Positions 49,579 to 59,141 of a stretch of DNA of 64,000 nt are shown here, in pieces (within the stretch, counting starts at the first letter, position 1; each line of letters starts with the position of its first letter). The notes under the pieces were generated by a model that saw nothing but the letters and a program-made list of their open reading frames with translations, was not told where the DNA came from and searched no databases. Location: assembly GCF_041262165.1 (NCBI RefSeq), contig NZ_JBGCBY010000025.1, positions 1-64,000 on the forward strand, read 5' to 3'. The translations under genes were made by a program, and so were the position numbers. Source of the DNA: Streptacidiphilus sp041262165. GTDB lineage: Bacteria; Actinomycetota; Actinomycetes; Streptomycetales; Streptomycetaceae.

Positions 49579-52203
49579 GTGGACGCGAGCAAGCTCACCA
49601 CCAAGGCACAGGAAGCCCTGTCGGCCGCGATCCGGCAGGCGTCGAGCGCGGGCAACCCGGATGTGACGCCGGTGCACATGCTGCTCGCACTGCTGGAGCA
49701 GCCCGAAGGCATCGCCCGACCGCTGCTGGAGGCCGTCGGCGCCGACCCGGGCAGGCTCGGTGCCGCCGCCCAGCGCCTGTACGCAGCACTGCCCAGCGCG
49801 CAGGGGTCGACGGTGTCCGCCCCGCAGCTGGCCCGGCAGACCGTGGCAACCCTCAACGAGGCCGCCGCTCGGGCCGCCGAACTCGACGACGCCTTCGTCT
49901 CCACCGAGCACCTGCTGGTCGGCCTGGCCGCCGAGGGCGGCTCCGTCGCCGAGGCGCTCAAGGCCGAGGGTGCGACGCCCAAGTCGCTGCTGGCCGCCTT
50001 CAAGGAGGTGCGGGGCAGCTCCAGGGTGACCTCCGCCGACCCCGAGGGGACCTACAAGGCGCTGGAGAAGTACGGCGCCGACCTCACCCAGGCCGCCCGC
50101 GACGGCAAGCTCGACCCGGTCATCGGCCGGGACCAGGAGATCCGCCGGGTCGTCCAGGTGCTGTCCCGGCGCACCAAGAACAACCCGGTGCTGATCGGCG
50201 AGCCCGGTGTCGGCAAGACCGCCGTGGTCGAGGGCCTGGCGCAGCGGATCGTCGCCGGTGACGTCCCCGAGTCGCTGCGGGGCAAGCGCCTGGTCTCCCT
50301 GGACCTGAGCGCGATGGTCGCCGGCGCCAAGTACCGCGGTGAGTTCGAGGAGCGGCTGAAGGCCGTGCTCGCCGACATCAAGCAGAGCGAGGGCCAGGTC
50401 ATCACCTTCATCGACGAGCTGCACACGCTCGTCGGCGCGGGTGCGGGCGGCGACTCGGCGATGGACGCGGGCAACATGCTCAAGCCGATGCTGGCGCGCG
50501 GCGAGCTGCGTATGGTCGGCGCGACCACGCTGGACGAGTACCGCGAGCGGATCGAGAAGGACGCCGCGCTGGAGCGGCGGTTCCAGCAGGTCATGGTCGG
50601 CGAGCCGTCCGTGGAGGACTCCATCGCCATCCTGCGCGGCCTCAAGAGCCGCTACGAGGCACACCACAAGGTGCAGATCTCGGACGCCGCGCTGGTCGCC
50701 GCGGCCACCCTGTCCAACCGCTACATCACCTCCCGCTTCTTGCCCGACAAGGCCATCGACCTGGTCGACGAGGCGGCGTCCCGGCTGCGCATGGAGATCG
50801 ACTCCTCCCCGGTGGAGATCGACGAGCTGCAGCGGGCGGTCGACCGGCTGCGGATGGAGGAGATGGCGCTCGCCAAGGAGTCCGACGCCGCCTCGGTCGA
50901 GCGTCTGCAACGGCTGCGCCGCGACCTGGCCGACCGCCAGGAGCAGCTGGCCGGTCTCACCGCCCGGTGGCAGCAGGAGAAGTCGACCCTGAACAAGGTC
51001 GGCGAGCTCAAGGAGCGCCTGGACGACCTGCGGGGCCAGGCCGAGCGTGCCCAGCGCGACGGCGACTTCACCACCGCCTCCCGGCTGATGTACGCGGAGA
51101 TCCCCGCCGCCGAGCAGGAGCTCGCCCAGGCGCAGGACGCCGCCCGTACCGAGGCCACCACCGCGACCATGGTCAAGGAGGAGGTCGGTCCGGACGACGT
51201 CGCCGACGTCGTCGCATCCTGGACCGGCATCCCGGCCGGCCGGCTGCTGGAGGGAGAGACGGCGAAGCTGCTGCGGATGGAACAGGAGCTCGGCCGCCGG
51301 CTGATCGGTCAGGCCACGGCGGTGCAGACGGTGTCGGACGCGGTCCGGCGCTCGCGCTCGGGCATCTCCGACCCGGACCGGCCCACCGGCTCCTTCCTGT
51401 TCCTGGGACCGACCGGCGTCGGCAAGACCGAACTGGCGAAGGCGCTCGCGGACTTTCTCTTCGACGACGAGCGGGCCATGGTCCGGATCGACATGAGCGA
51501 GTACGGGGAGAAGCACTCGGTGGCGCGGCTCGTCGGCGCGCCTCCCGGCTATGTGGGCTACGAGGAGGGCGGCCAGCTCACCGAGGCGGTGCGGCGCCGT
51601 CCGTACGGTGTGGTGCTGCTGGACGAGGTGGAGAAGGCGCACCCGGAGGTCTTTGACATCTTGCTGCAGGTCCTGGACGACGGTCGGCTGACGGATGGTC
51701 AGGGGCGGACGGTGGACTTCCGCAACACCATCCTGATCCTCACCTCCAACCTGGGCTCGCAGTGGCTGGCCGACCCGGAGCTGGACGACGACGTCAAGAA
51801 GGCCCGCGTGCTGGAGACGGTGCGCACGTCTTTCAAGCCGGAGTTCCTGAACCGGCTCGACGACATCGTGGTCTTCGACCCGCTGGGCACGGAGGAGCTC
51901 GCCCGGATCGTGGACCTGCAGGTCGCCTCGCTCGGGAAGCGACTCGCCGACCGCCGGCTGACCCTGGAGGTCACCCCGGCCGCCCGCGACTGGCTCGCGC
52001 TGACCGGTTACGACCCGGCGTACGGCGCCCGCCCGCTGCGGCGCCTGGTCCAGTCCGCGATCGGTGACCAGCTGGCCCGGGCGATCCTGGCCGGGGACGT
52101 CCACGACGGCGACGCCATCGAGGTCGACACGGACCAGGAAGCGGACCGGCTCACCGTCCGTCCGGTGGAGCGCGTCGCGCACTCGCTGGAGAAGCAGGGC
52201 TGA
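49579..52203 (+). CDS. clpB: ClpB disaggregase
   Basis: 874-aa AAA+ chaperone that pulls proteins from aggregates with DnaK/DnaJ/GrpE. Seen: Clp_N double repeat (1-145), first AAA module with Walker A GEPGVGKTAVV (about 203) and Walker B VITFIDELHTLVG, a coiled-coil middle domain (about 400-520), second AAA with GPTGVGKTELA (about 610) and VVLLDEVEKAHP, and the C-terminal small domain. Lacks the IGF loop of ClpA, so it does not dock ClpP. GTG 49579 with AGGAGG upstream. Heat-shock control through the HAIR at 49478. Confidence 0.97.
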   Translation: MDASKLTTKAQEALSAAIRQASSAGNPDVTPVHMLLALLEQPEGIARPLLEAVGADPGRLGAAAQRLYAALPSAQGSTVSAPQLARQTVATLNEAAARAAELDDAFVSTEHLLVGLAAEGGSVAEALKAEGATPKSLLAAFKEVRGSSRVTSADPEGTYKALEKYGADLTQAARDGKLDPVIGRDQEIRRVVQVLSRRTKNNPVLIGEPGVGKTAVVEGLAQRIVAGDVPESLRGKRLVSLDLSAMVAGAKYRGEFEERLKAVLADIKQSEGQVITFIDELHTLVGAGAGGDSAMDAGNMLKPMLARGELRMVGATTLDEYRERIEKDAALERRFQQVMVGEPSVEDSIAILRGLKSRYEAHHKVQISDAALVAAATLSNRYITSRFLPDKAIDLVDEAASRLRMEIDSSPVEIDELQRAVDRLRMEEMALAKESDAASVERLQRLRRDLADRQEQLAGLTARWQQEKSTLNKVGELKERLDDLRGQAERAQRDGDFTTASRLMYAEIPAAEQELAQAQDAARTEATTATMVKEEVGPDDVADVVASWTGIPAGRLLEGETAKLLRMEQELGRRLIGQATAVQTVSDAVRRSRSGISDPDRPTGSFLFLGPTGVGKTELAKALADFLFDDERAMVRIDMSEYGEKHSVARLVGAPPGYVGYEEGGQLTEAVRRRPYGVVLLDEVEKAHPEVFDILLQVLDDGRLTDGQGRTVDFRNTILILTSNLGSQWLADPELDDDVKKARVLETVRTSFKPEFLNRLDDIVVFDPLGTEELARIVDLQVASLGKRLADRRLTLEVTPAARDWLALTGYDPAYGARPLRRLVQSAIGDQLARAILAGDVHDGDAIEVDTDQEADRLTVRPVERVAHSLEKQG

Positions 52204-52273
52204 GGCTTCGCCGGGGCGCGGGCATGAGGCAGGATGGAGACGGTAAGTCCACTCGAAGGGAACTCGGCCAGAT

Positions 52274-52822
52274 ATGAGCATCGACCCGTCCTCCATCCCG
52301 TCATTCGGGGTGCCGCAGCAGCAGCCGCAGCCGTCGGGCGAGGCCGGGCCGCCGCCGGTGGTCGTCCCGGACCAGGAACTGGTGAAGCAGCTGCTGGACC
52401 AGATGGAGCTGAAGCACGCCGTGGACGAGGAGGGCGACCTGCTCGCCCCCTGGGAGGGCTTCCGCGTCTACTACATGTTCCGTGGCGACCAGAAGGAGCT
52501 CTTCGCGGTCCGCGCCTTCTACGACCGGCCGCACCCGATCGAGAACAAGGCCGAGCTGCTCGAGGCCCTGGACGAGTGGAACCGCGAGACCCTGTGGCCG
52601 AAGGTGTACACGCACACGCATGACGACGGTGTGGTCCGGATCATCGGCGAGTCGCAGATGATCGTCGGTATGGGTGTCAACATCAACTACTTCGTCGCGA
52701 TGACGGCGAACTGGACCCAGGCTGCGGTCACCTTCGACCAGTGGCTGGCCGAGCGCCTCGGCCTGGCCAAGGACGTCGACACCGAAGAAGGCGAAGGCGA
52801 GGACGGCTCCGCCGAGAGCTGA
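52274..52822 (+). CDS. YbjN-domain protein
   Basis: 182-aa protein: short Pro/Gln-rich N-terminus (FGVPQQQPQPSGEAG), YbjN fold with LVKQLLDQMELKHAVDEEGD, VYYMFRGDQKELFAVRAFYD, RETLWPKVYTHTHDDGVVRI and VNINYFVAMTANWTQ, and a Glu-rich end. The YbjN fold resembles type III secretion chaperones; E. coli YbjN affects motility and stress. ATG 52274 with AAGGGAACTCGG upstream. 70 bp after clpB in the same direction, so a heat-shock co-transcript is possible. Confidence 0.85.
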   Translation: MSIDPSSIPSFGVPQQQPQPSGEAGPPPVVVPDQELVKQLLDQMELKHAVDEEGDLLAPWEGFRVYYMFRGDQKELFAVRAFYDRPHPIENKAELLEALDEWNRETLWPKVYTHTHDDGVVRIIGESQMIVGMGVNINYFVAMTANWTQAAVTFDQWLAERLGLAKDVDTEEGEGEDGSAES

Positions 52823-52838
52823 TCCGCGGCAGGAACCC

Positions 52839-52879
52839 CGCAGGGGGCCGGTACGCGTCACGTGTACCGGCCCCCTGCG
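52839..52879. terminator. Hairpin terminator
   Basis: 16-bp perfect stem CGCAGGGGGCCGGTAC / GTACCGGCCCCCTGCG with a 9-nt loop, between the convergent YbjN-type gene and the leftward membrane-protein gene. Confidence 0.85.
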
Positions 52880-52917
52880 TCGTCCAGCGCCGCCGAGCGC
52901 CGGTGCGCTGCTCGCCG

Positions 52918-53604
52918 TCAGCGGCTGCTGCTGTCCGCGATCTCCACGAACGCCTGACCGCTCCCGGGCGTGGACCCGACCGACACGCACAGTTGGGTAC
53001 GGTCGATGACCCACCCTGCGGGGCGGCAGTCCTGCCCGTCTGCGTCGAGGTGCCAGCCGTGCTGCTGCTCCAGGTACTGCCCCAGTCGCTGCTCGATCTG
53101 GTTCTGGGTAAGCCCCGCGTCGCCGGTCACCGTGATCCCGCTGGAACAGGTGTCCGACCCGCAGCCCCCGCTGCTTCGGTCGACGACGGTGAGTCCGGCG
53201 GGCAGCGGGAGCAACTGGTCGGTCGACGGGATGACCGCATCGCCACCGACCATGCACATGAACACCGATACCGCGCAGGCGGCCAGGGCGTACCCGACCA
53301 GCCCGGCGATGCCGGCGCCCCGGCGGTCCTCCAGCGGGTCCACCACGGTCCGAGGTCCGGCCAGCCGCCGCTCCAGCAGCCAGCCCGCCGGCACCACCAG
53401 TACCGGCAGCAGCAGGGCCAGCACGATGAGATCGTTCTGCCCGCGCTCGACCTCGACCAGATGGTTGGACAGGCCGAGTTTGGCCGCGCCGAGGAGCACA
53501 AGCAGCGCGCCGATCGCCCAGCCGACCCGGTGCGTCCGCACGGTCATACACCAGACGATCAACGGCGCCACGGTGACCAGCACTCCGGCGATCACCCAGA
53601 TCAT
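52918..53604 (-). CDS. Membrane protein with C-terminal extracytoplasmic domain
   Basis: 228-aa protein. Start at ATG 53604 set by GGAGGGGG six bases upstream. Seen: three to four hydrophobic helices (about 1-20, 26-45, 58-77 and 97-118), then a soluble domain with LTVVDRSSGGCGSDTCSSGI, ITVTGDAGLTQNQIEQRLGQ and two further Cys. No family name recognised. Same direction as the kinase gene upstream; 90 bp of repeats separate them. Confidence 0.6.
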   Translation of the reverse strand: MIWVIAGVLVTVAPLIVWCMTVRTHRVGWAIGALLVLLGAAKLGLSNHLVEVERGQNDLIVLALLLPVLVVPAGWLLERRLAGPRTVVDPLEDRRGAGIAGLVGYALAACAVSVFMCMVGGDAVIPSTDQLLPLPAGLTVVDRSSGGCGSDTCSSGITVTGDAGLTQNQIEQRLGQYLEQQHGWHLDADGQDCRPAGWVIDRTQLCVSVGSTPGSGQAFVEIADSSSR

Positions 53605-53694
53605 CGTTTCCCCCTCCACAGTGGATCAACAGCAGCGACAGTGTGCAGACAGGATGGCTCAGGCGTGTGCTCAGGCGTGTGCTCAGCCGTGCGC

Positions 53695-55302
53695 TCAGGC
53701 GTGTACTCGGCGCAGCCACTCCAGCGCGCGCCGGGCCTCGGCGGCCAGCGGGTGCTGCGGGCCGTGCAGCCGTTCCGCGTCGAACAGCAGCCGTTGCAGG
53801 ACCTCGCGGGCTCCGGTCCGATCGCCGGCTCTCAGCAGCAACTGGCCTGTCCGGTGCCGGACTTCCAGGGGAAGTGCCGGGTCCGCGGCGGCCTGCTGCT
53901 CGACGTACGGCAGCAGGGCTCGGTACTCGGCTAGCGCCGGGACCGTCTCGCCGAGCTGCTCCAGGCACTGCGCGGCCTCGAAGCGGAAGCGCAGGACCTG
54001 GAGGTCCGTCGGGCCCGCTTCGGCGGCGCGGTCCTCGGCCAGCCGGCGCAGTTCCGGCAGGGCGGCCCGGAACTGGCCGTCCTCCATCAGCGTCGCCGCG
54101 TACTGCTTGCGCAGCATGCCTACGACCGGGGAGTGCGGGCCGTGCTCGGCTGTGGCGGCGGGCAGGACGTCGCCGAGTACGCCCACCGCCTGGGTGAGCC
54201 GTCCCGCGTCGAGGAGTCGTTTCACCTCGTCGACGGCTGCGGCAACGCTCGTGCTCCGGGCGGCGGCCGGGCGGGGGGCGGCCGGGCGGGGGGCGGGCTG
54301 TGCCTGCGCGGTCGGCGGGGGGCTGGTCGGCTCCTGTCCGGTCGGCGGCTGCCCGGTCGGCGGCGGCCCGTTGGACGCCTGCCGGTCGGGCCATGGCGCG
54401 TACGGGCGCAGGAACGGCCGGGTGGGGTCCATGGGACCGGTGGCGCCGCCGGGGAGTGCCGCGGCGGGTACCGGCAGCAGCGGGGCCAGCGCCCGGTAGA
54501 CCTCCTGCGCGTCGGTCGGCCGGTGCCACGGGTCCTTGGCGAGCAGCCGCAGCACCAGCGCCTCCAGCGGCTCCGGCACCTCGGGACGGACCTGGCGCAG
54601 CGGCACCGGCGGTTCGTAGAGGTGGCGGTGCAGCACGCCGAGGGCCGAGGCGCCAGCGAACGGGACGGTGCCGCTGAGCAGTTCGTGCAGGACCACGCCG
54701 AGCGCGTAGAGGTCGGTACGCGGGCCGACCGCGCCGCCCATCGCCTGCTCCGGCGCCATGTATGCGGGGGTGCCGATGGGCGCGCCGCTCCGGGTGAGCC
54801 GGGTGGTGTCACTGTCCAGCACGGCGGCGACGCCGAGGTCGAGCACGACCAGCGTGCCGTCCGGGCGGACCATCAGGTTGCGCGGCTTGAGGTCGCGGTG
54901 CACCACCGGCACCGCGTGCACCGCCGCCAGCACCGAGCACAGCTGCGCTGCCACCGCGACCGCCCACGGCCAGGGGTACGGGTCGTGCTCGGCCAGATGG
55001 TCGGCCAGGTCGGCGCCGTCGACGTACTGCATCACCAGGTAGAGGTCGTCGCCGTCGCCGCCCGCGTCGTGCACCGTGACCAGTCCCGGATGGTCGACCT
55101 GGGCGGTGACCCGGGACTCGCGGGCGAAGCGGCGGCGCAGCTCGTCGGAGTCCTCCGGCCGCGCCGTCCGGTCGGGACGGAGCAGCTTGACGGCCACCCG
55201 CCGGTGCAGGTGGCGGTCGAAGGCCGTCCACACCTGGCCCATGCCGCCCTGCCCGACGAGCGTCGCCAGCTCGTACCGTTCGGCGATGATCCGCCCGTTC
55301 AA
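53695..55302 (-). CDS. Ser/Thr protein kinase with TPR-like tail (PknB type, no membrane anchor)
   Basis: 535-aa kinase. Seen: glycine loop GQGGMGQVW (17-25), Lys39, catalytic HRDLKPRN (135-142), DLG (155-157) in place of DFG, APEQ, a Pro/Ala/Gln-rich linker (about 290-360) and a helical TPR-like region (MLRKQYAATLMEDGQFRAAL, CLEQLGETVPALAEYRALLP). There is no membrane helix or PASTA domain, so it is probably soluble. TTG 55302 is the start: AGGAGGGG precedes it and it overlaps the upstream stop (TTGA); a much longer upstream frame is an artefact. Coupled with the membrane-protein gene at 55299, which may tether or sense for it. Confidence 0.9.
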   Translation of the reverse strand: MNGRIIAERYELATLVGQGGMGQVWTAFDRHLHRRVAVKLLRPDRTARPEDSDELRRRFARESRVTAQVDHPGLVTVHDAGGDGDDLYLVMQYVDGADLADHLAEHDPYPWPWAVAVAAQLCSVLAAVHAVPVVHRDLKPRNLMVRPDGTLVVLDLGVAAVLDSDTTRLTRSGAPIGTPAYMAPEQAMGGAVGPRTDLYALGVVLHELLSGTVPFAGASALGVLHRHLYEPPVPLRQVRPEVPEPLEALVLRLLAKDPWHRPTDAQEVYRALAPLLPVPAAALPGGATGPMDPTRPFLRPYAPWPDRQASNGPPPTGQPPTGQEPTSPPPTAQAQPAPRPAAPRPAAARSTSVAAAVDEVKRLLDAGRLTQAVGVLGDVLPAATAEHGPHSPVVGMLRKQYAATLMEDGQFRAALPELRRLAEDRAAEAGPTDLQVLRFRFEAAQCLEQLGETVPALAEYRALLPYVEQQAAADPALPLEVRHRTGQLLLRAGDRTGAREVLQRLLFDAERLHGPQHPLAAEARRALEWLRRVHA

Positions 55303-55769
55303 CGCCCCTCCTGCCGGCGGAGGTAGGCGCTCAGCTCGTCGAGCTCCGCCCTGACCTGCACGATGCGGCCGGCGGGTGCGGCCGGCGGCGGGTAGGCGCC
55401 GTACGGCGGGTACGGGAGGTGCTGCTGTACCCGGCGTTCGTCCTGCCGCCGTAGATCGGAGACCAGGAAGTAGACGCAGGCGAAGACGGCGTCCGAGACG
55501 AGCACGAACCCGCCGGTGTTCTGCCAGGCGCTGTCCTCCGCTGCGCTCCCGACCAGCACGAAGCTCCCGGTGGACAGCACCGCCACCACGCCGAACCAGA
55601 TCCAGTCCCGGAACCGGCCGCGCCCGATCGCCAGCCGCAGCATCGGCACCCAGGCGAGGATGCCGATCGTCGCCAGCGGAACGACGGTGAAGAAGGCGCG
55701 CAGGAGCAGGGTCGCCACCCGCCTGCCCAGGGCGGGAGGCGGCGGCGGTATCGGGCCGGTGCCGAACAT
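55299..55769 (-). CDS. Small membrane protein coupled to the kinase
   Basis: 156-aa protein with a Pro-rich start (PIPPPPPALG), three hydrophobic helices (about 16-45, 57-77 and 85-103) and a cytosolic tail ending in a short coiled coil (AGRIVQVRAELDELSAYLRR). Its stop overlaps the kinase start by 4 bp, so both are made together; it could be the kinase's membrane partner. Not a known family. Confidence 0.65.
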   Translation of the reverse strand: MFGTGPIPPPPPALGRRVATLLLRAFFTVVPLATIGILAWVPMLRLAIGRGRFRDWIWFGVVAVLSTGSFVLVGSAAEDSAWQNTGGFVLVSDAVFACVYFLVSDLRRQDERRVQQHLPYPPYGAYPPPAAPAGRIVQVRAELDELSAYLRRQEGR

Positions 55770-55901
55770 GGCGCAGCTCCTGGTCGTCGGGCGGTGGCGG
55801 CGGCGGTCGCATGGCCGTCGCGGCGGCCGTCCCGATGGCGCGGGCAGCCGGTGCTGGGGTGAGCGTAGCGACCCCGCCGCCCCGCTGGGACGGCCACCGT
55901 G

Positions 55902-58016
55902 TCATTCCGGATCGACGCTGCCGTCCGTCAATCCGTCGTACAGGCCCTGCACGAGTTGTTCGCCCAGCCTGCCGGTGAGCCGCAGCGCTTCCTCGAACGC
56001 GGCCAGGGTGCGGAAACGCTCGCCGTAGCGCCGCTGGTCGGCGAGCGGCAGTCGGGGCACCTGGAGCCGGCGCACGTCCAGCCGGGTGGAGCTGGTGGTG
56101 TAGCTGCTGGCCTGCCGGTTGTTGGCGGTGCCGCGCAGGAACCCGGCCAGGAACCACGGGTCGAGCGCCGCCGGGTCGGGCCGCAGCAGGTAGACGTTGC
56201 GGCCCAGCGCGGCTCCCGCCGTCGCCTCGTCGACGAGCCGGGCCACCGCGCCCCGGCCGAGGACCGGTACCACCACGTCGCCGATCCGGGTCAACACGGG
56301 CTCCTCGTCGGCCCCTTCGGGCAGTACGCCGGAGGGCCCGCTACCGGCCACGACGTCGTGCTCGGTCAGCACCGCCGTGCTGCTGCCCCCGTCGCTGGTA
56401 CCGCCATCGCCGCCAGTACCGCCGCGGTCGCCGGTGCCGCCACTGCCGGCGATCGCTCCGGCGCCGCCGGCCCGCATCACCAGCGCCCCCGCCCGGGCCA
56501 GCTCGCCGACGCTGGTCAGCGGCCAGTGCGCGGGCTCCCCCCGACTGCCGGCGGCGGGTGCCAGCTCGGCGGTACGGCGCAGGGTGGACGTGAGCCGGTC
56601 GCGGACCTCGGTCAGTCCGGTCGCCCCGCCGCCCACCACCGGCGGCGCGAGGTGCCGCGCAGGGGCGAGGTCCACGTCGTCGTCCAGCAGGTCGATCACC
56701 TGCAACGTGCGGCTGAGACCGGGCCGCTGAGGCACGGCCCCGTCCTGGTCGAAGGCGCGCCACGCCTCGAGCACCGCCGTGCGGACGGCCTGCCACGGCA
56801 GCTTCTCGCCGCCGCCCAGGTCGCCCGCGTCCACCAGGAGGAGCTGCTGCGGCGGGGGCGAGCCTGCGCCGGGGCGGCGCAGCACCCACAGGTGCAGCGG
56901 GATGCCGAACGGCGGCGCCGCTCCGGCGGGCAGGGCGATCACTGCGCGCAGTGCCCCACGGCGCAGCAGGTCGGCCCGGATCCGGCGTCCGGAGCGGCGG
57001 GAGGCCGCGGCGGGCGGCATCAGCAGGACGACGCTGCCGCCTTCCCGCGCGTGTGCCAGCGCGTGCTGGACCCAGGCGAGTTCGGATTCGGTGCGCGGCG
57101 GGAACCCGTATTCCCAGCGGGCGTCGTAGGCGAGCTCGTCGTGGCCCCAGGCGCGTTCGTTGAACGGCGGGTGGCACAGCACCGCGTCCGCGCCGAGCCC
57201 GGGGAACGCGTCCGCGCGCAGGCTGTCGCCGACCCGGACCCGGACCGGCCCGTCCGTGTGCAGGGCGAGGCGCAGGGCGGTCAGCGCGGCGAGGTCCGGA
57301 TCCAGCTCCTGGCCGGACACCGCCGCCGAGGGCCCGGCGGCGCGCAGCAGCCCACCGAAGCCGCACGCCGGGTCGAGCACCCTGCCTGCCGGGCCCGCGA
57401 GTTCGGCCATGAGTTCCGCTGGTTCGGCCGGCGTCAGCGTGTACTGGCGTGCACCTGACTCCATATGACGGCTCATCAGGAACTCGAACGCCTGGCGCGG
57501 GCCGAGGCCGCCGCCGAGTTCGGCGCCGCCGCGCAGCAGTGGCAGGCATGCTGACGCCTCGTCCGCCGTTGGAACCGGCACCGGGTGGTCGTCGCCCAGC
57601 CGTTCCCGCAGCACGTCGGCGAGCGCGTCGGGCAGACCGGACGCAAGGTTCTGATCGGTCGCGGAGGCCAGGCCCGCCCACACCGTCGGCCGGTCGCGGA
57701 CCAGCAGCAGCACGGCTCCGATCCGGCGCAGCGCCGCGGCAGCTCCGGCCGGGTCCTGTTCGACCTGCTGCCAGACCCGTTCCCGCAGCGGGACACGGGT
57801 CAGTTTTCCCTGGTCGCGCAGCCATTGTTCGGTCTCGCCGAGGTCAAAGGTGGGGCTGGTGTCCGTGCCGCCGACAGGCTTGGGGAAGTCCGCGTGCCGG
57901 CGGCGCCAGTTGCTGACGGCGGCGCGCCCGACTCCCGCGAGCCGCGCAATCCCGCCCGCCGTGACCTCTGTCCTGTGCTCAGGTGTCCTGCGCTCCGGTG
58001 TCCTGCGCTCCGGCAC
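55902..58016 (-). CDS. N-6 DNA methylase-like protein with N-terminal HTH
   Basis: 704-aa protein with HsdM-like core. Seen: short repeats at the start (RRTPERRTPEHRT), a MerR/Xre-like HTH (AGGIARLAGVGRAAVSNWRR) followed by FPKPVGGTDTSPTFDLGET, helical domain, SAM motif I VLDPACGFGGLLRA (about 212), motif IV CHPPFN (about 280) and a C-terminal HsdS-like recognition region (ARLVDEATAGAALGRNVYLL, RRLQVPRLPLADQR). Motif IV has His where active enzymes have Asn/Asp (NPPF), so catalysis is doubtful; it may be a DNA-binding regulator. The type is conserved in streptomycetes. No restriction subunit is nearby. Confidence 0.85.
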   Translation of the reverse strand: MPERRTPERRTPEHRTEVTAGGIARLAGVGRAAVSNWRRRHADFPKPVGGTDTSPTFDLGETEQWLRDQGKLTRVPLRERVWQQVEQDPAGAAAALRRIGAVLLLVRDRPTVWAGLASATDQNLASGLPDALADVLRERLGDDHPVPVPTADEASACLPLLRGGAELGGGLGPRQAFEFLMSRHMESGARQYTLTPAEPAELMAELAGPAGRVLDPACGFGGLLRAAGPSAAVSGQELDPDLAALTALRLALHTDGPVRVRVGDSLRADAFPGLGADAVLCHPPFNERAWGHDELAYDARWEYGFPPRTESELAWVQHALAHAREGGSVVLLMPPAAASRRSGRRIRADLLRRGALRAVIALPAGAAPPFGIPLHLWVLRRPGAGSPPPQQLLLVDAGDLGGGEKLPWQAVRTAVLEAWRAFDQDGAVPQRPGLSRTLQVIDLLDDDVDLAPARHLAPPVVGGGATGLTEVRDRLTSTLRRTAELAPAAGSRGEPAHWPLTSVGELARAGALVMRAGGAGAIAGSGGTGDRGGTGGDGGTSDGGSSTAVLTEHDVVAGSGPSGVLPEGADEEPVLTRIGDVVVPVLGRGAVARLVDEATAGAALGRNVYLLRPDPAALDPWFLAGFLRGTANNRQASSYTTSSTRLDVRRLQVPRLPLADQRRYGERFRTLAAFEEALRLTGRLGEQLVQGLYDGLTDGSVDPE

Positions 58017-58166
58017 TGTGCGGGCCCCTTCTGTGGCGGCTGGACGGCGAGAGGCTGATCATACACGCCGCTTCACGGATAGAATTTGTGTTGACGCGGT
58101 TCACAAGCAATGGTCTCATTGTCCTGCCGATCACAAGCACCAGCCCGGAAGGGGCACCTCCCCCGC

Positions 58167-58922
58167 ATGTCTCAGCACCTTCACCGGACCCTCCTGGCGG
58201 CGGTCTGCGCCACCGCAGTCCTCGGCCTCGCCGCCTGCTCCTCCGCCACGCAGACATCCGCCGTGCCGGCCGCGTCCGGTGCGGCCTCGGACGCCCCGTC
58301 AGCGACCACCGCGACCACGCCTGCGGCCCAGGCCGACCCCAACGCCGGAGTGTCCACGGGGACGAAGCTCGCCTCCCTGCTGCTCCCCTCCGGGGCGGTC
58401 CCGAAGTCACTCAAGGCGGACCCGAGCGGGTCGCAGAACAGCGGCGACGTGTTCATCGAGCCCTCCACGGCCGCGGTCTCCACCGCGAAGGCGTGCGACG
58501 CCCTCGGAGCCACGAACTGGATCACCGCTGCGGGGATCGGCAGCGGCTCCTTCGCCGGGAACGACTTCACCGACAGCTACAGCAACATGTTCGCGCAGCA
58601 GATCGACGCCTTCCGGGGCAGCGACGCGCACACGGTCATAGCCCACCTGAAGCACGTCTTCGCGGAGTGCGCCACCTTCAAGCTCGTCCAGAGCGGTACG
58701 GCCTACACGGCGAAGCTCACGACGAAGAGCATTCCCGGACTGGGGGACGAGGCGGTGCAGGCGGTCATCACGTCGAAGTCCTTCAGCGGAGGGACCACGC
58801 TGGTCGCGGCCCGGGTCGGGAACCGGGTGGTGACGACCCTCTACAACGACCAGAACACCACCGGCTCCGAGGGTGTGACGCTGACCAGGCACCTGGTCAA
58901 GAACGTCGCGGCGGCGGGCTGA
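58167..58922 (+). CDS. Secreted lipoprotein of unknown function
   Basis: 251-aa lipoprotein. ATG 58167 preceded by GGAAGGGG. Seen: signal peptide MSQHLHRTLLAAVCATAVLG with lipobox LAAC (Cys24), then a Ser/Thr/Ala-rich linker (about 25-65) and a sensor-like alpha/beta domain (KLASLLLPSGAVPKSLKADP, TDSYSNMFAQQIDAFRG, IPGLGDEAVQAVITS). The domain resembles PknH-type extracellular sensor domains of actinobacteria. A terminator follows at 58989. Exposed on the outer face of the membrane. Confidence 0.78.
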   Translation: MSQHLHRTLLAAVCATAVLGLAACSSATQTSAVPAASGAASDAPSATTATTPAAQADPNAGVSTGTKLASLLLPSGAVPKSLKADPSGSQNSGDVFIEPSTAAVSTAKACDALGATNWITAAGIGSGSFAGNDFTDSYSNMFAQQIDAFRGSDAHTVIAHLKHVFAECATFKLVQSGTAYTAKLTTKSIPGLGDEAVQAVITSKSFSGGTTLVAARVGNRVVTTLYNDQNTTGSEGVTLTRHLVKNVAAAG

Positions 58923-58988
58923 GCGGAACCGCTCGGATCGGGCGCCCCAGACCGGACACCGGCCGTCGGGGGACGGCACGGCGTCCCG

Positions 58989-59024
58989 CCCGGCGCTCCC
59001 CCTTGCGGCCTGGGGAGCGCCGGG
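58989..59024. terminator. Hairpin terminator
   Basis: 13-bp perfect stem CCCGGCGCTCCCC / GGGGAGCGCCGGG with a 10-nt loop, 66 bp after the lipoprotein gene. Confidence 0.85.
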
Positions 59025-59141
59025 CGCACCACGCCGGAGCCCCGCCCCGGGGCCGCTCCGGGCCGCCCCAGCGACGCGACCCGGGGCGCGAATCCTCTAG
59101 TCTGCGGTTCGGGACACCGCAGTCGAAGGAGACGTGGGCGC

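Noticed and set aside
49561..52296. Long reverse frame opposite clpB
   Set aside because: Low-complexity Gly/Arg/Leu composition; clpB is certain on the plus strand.
53695..56157. 820-codon version of the kinase with a long N-terminus
   Set aside because: The upstream part overlaps the membrane-protein gene and the methylase-like gene; the TTG at 55302 has a strong ribosome-binding site.
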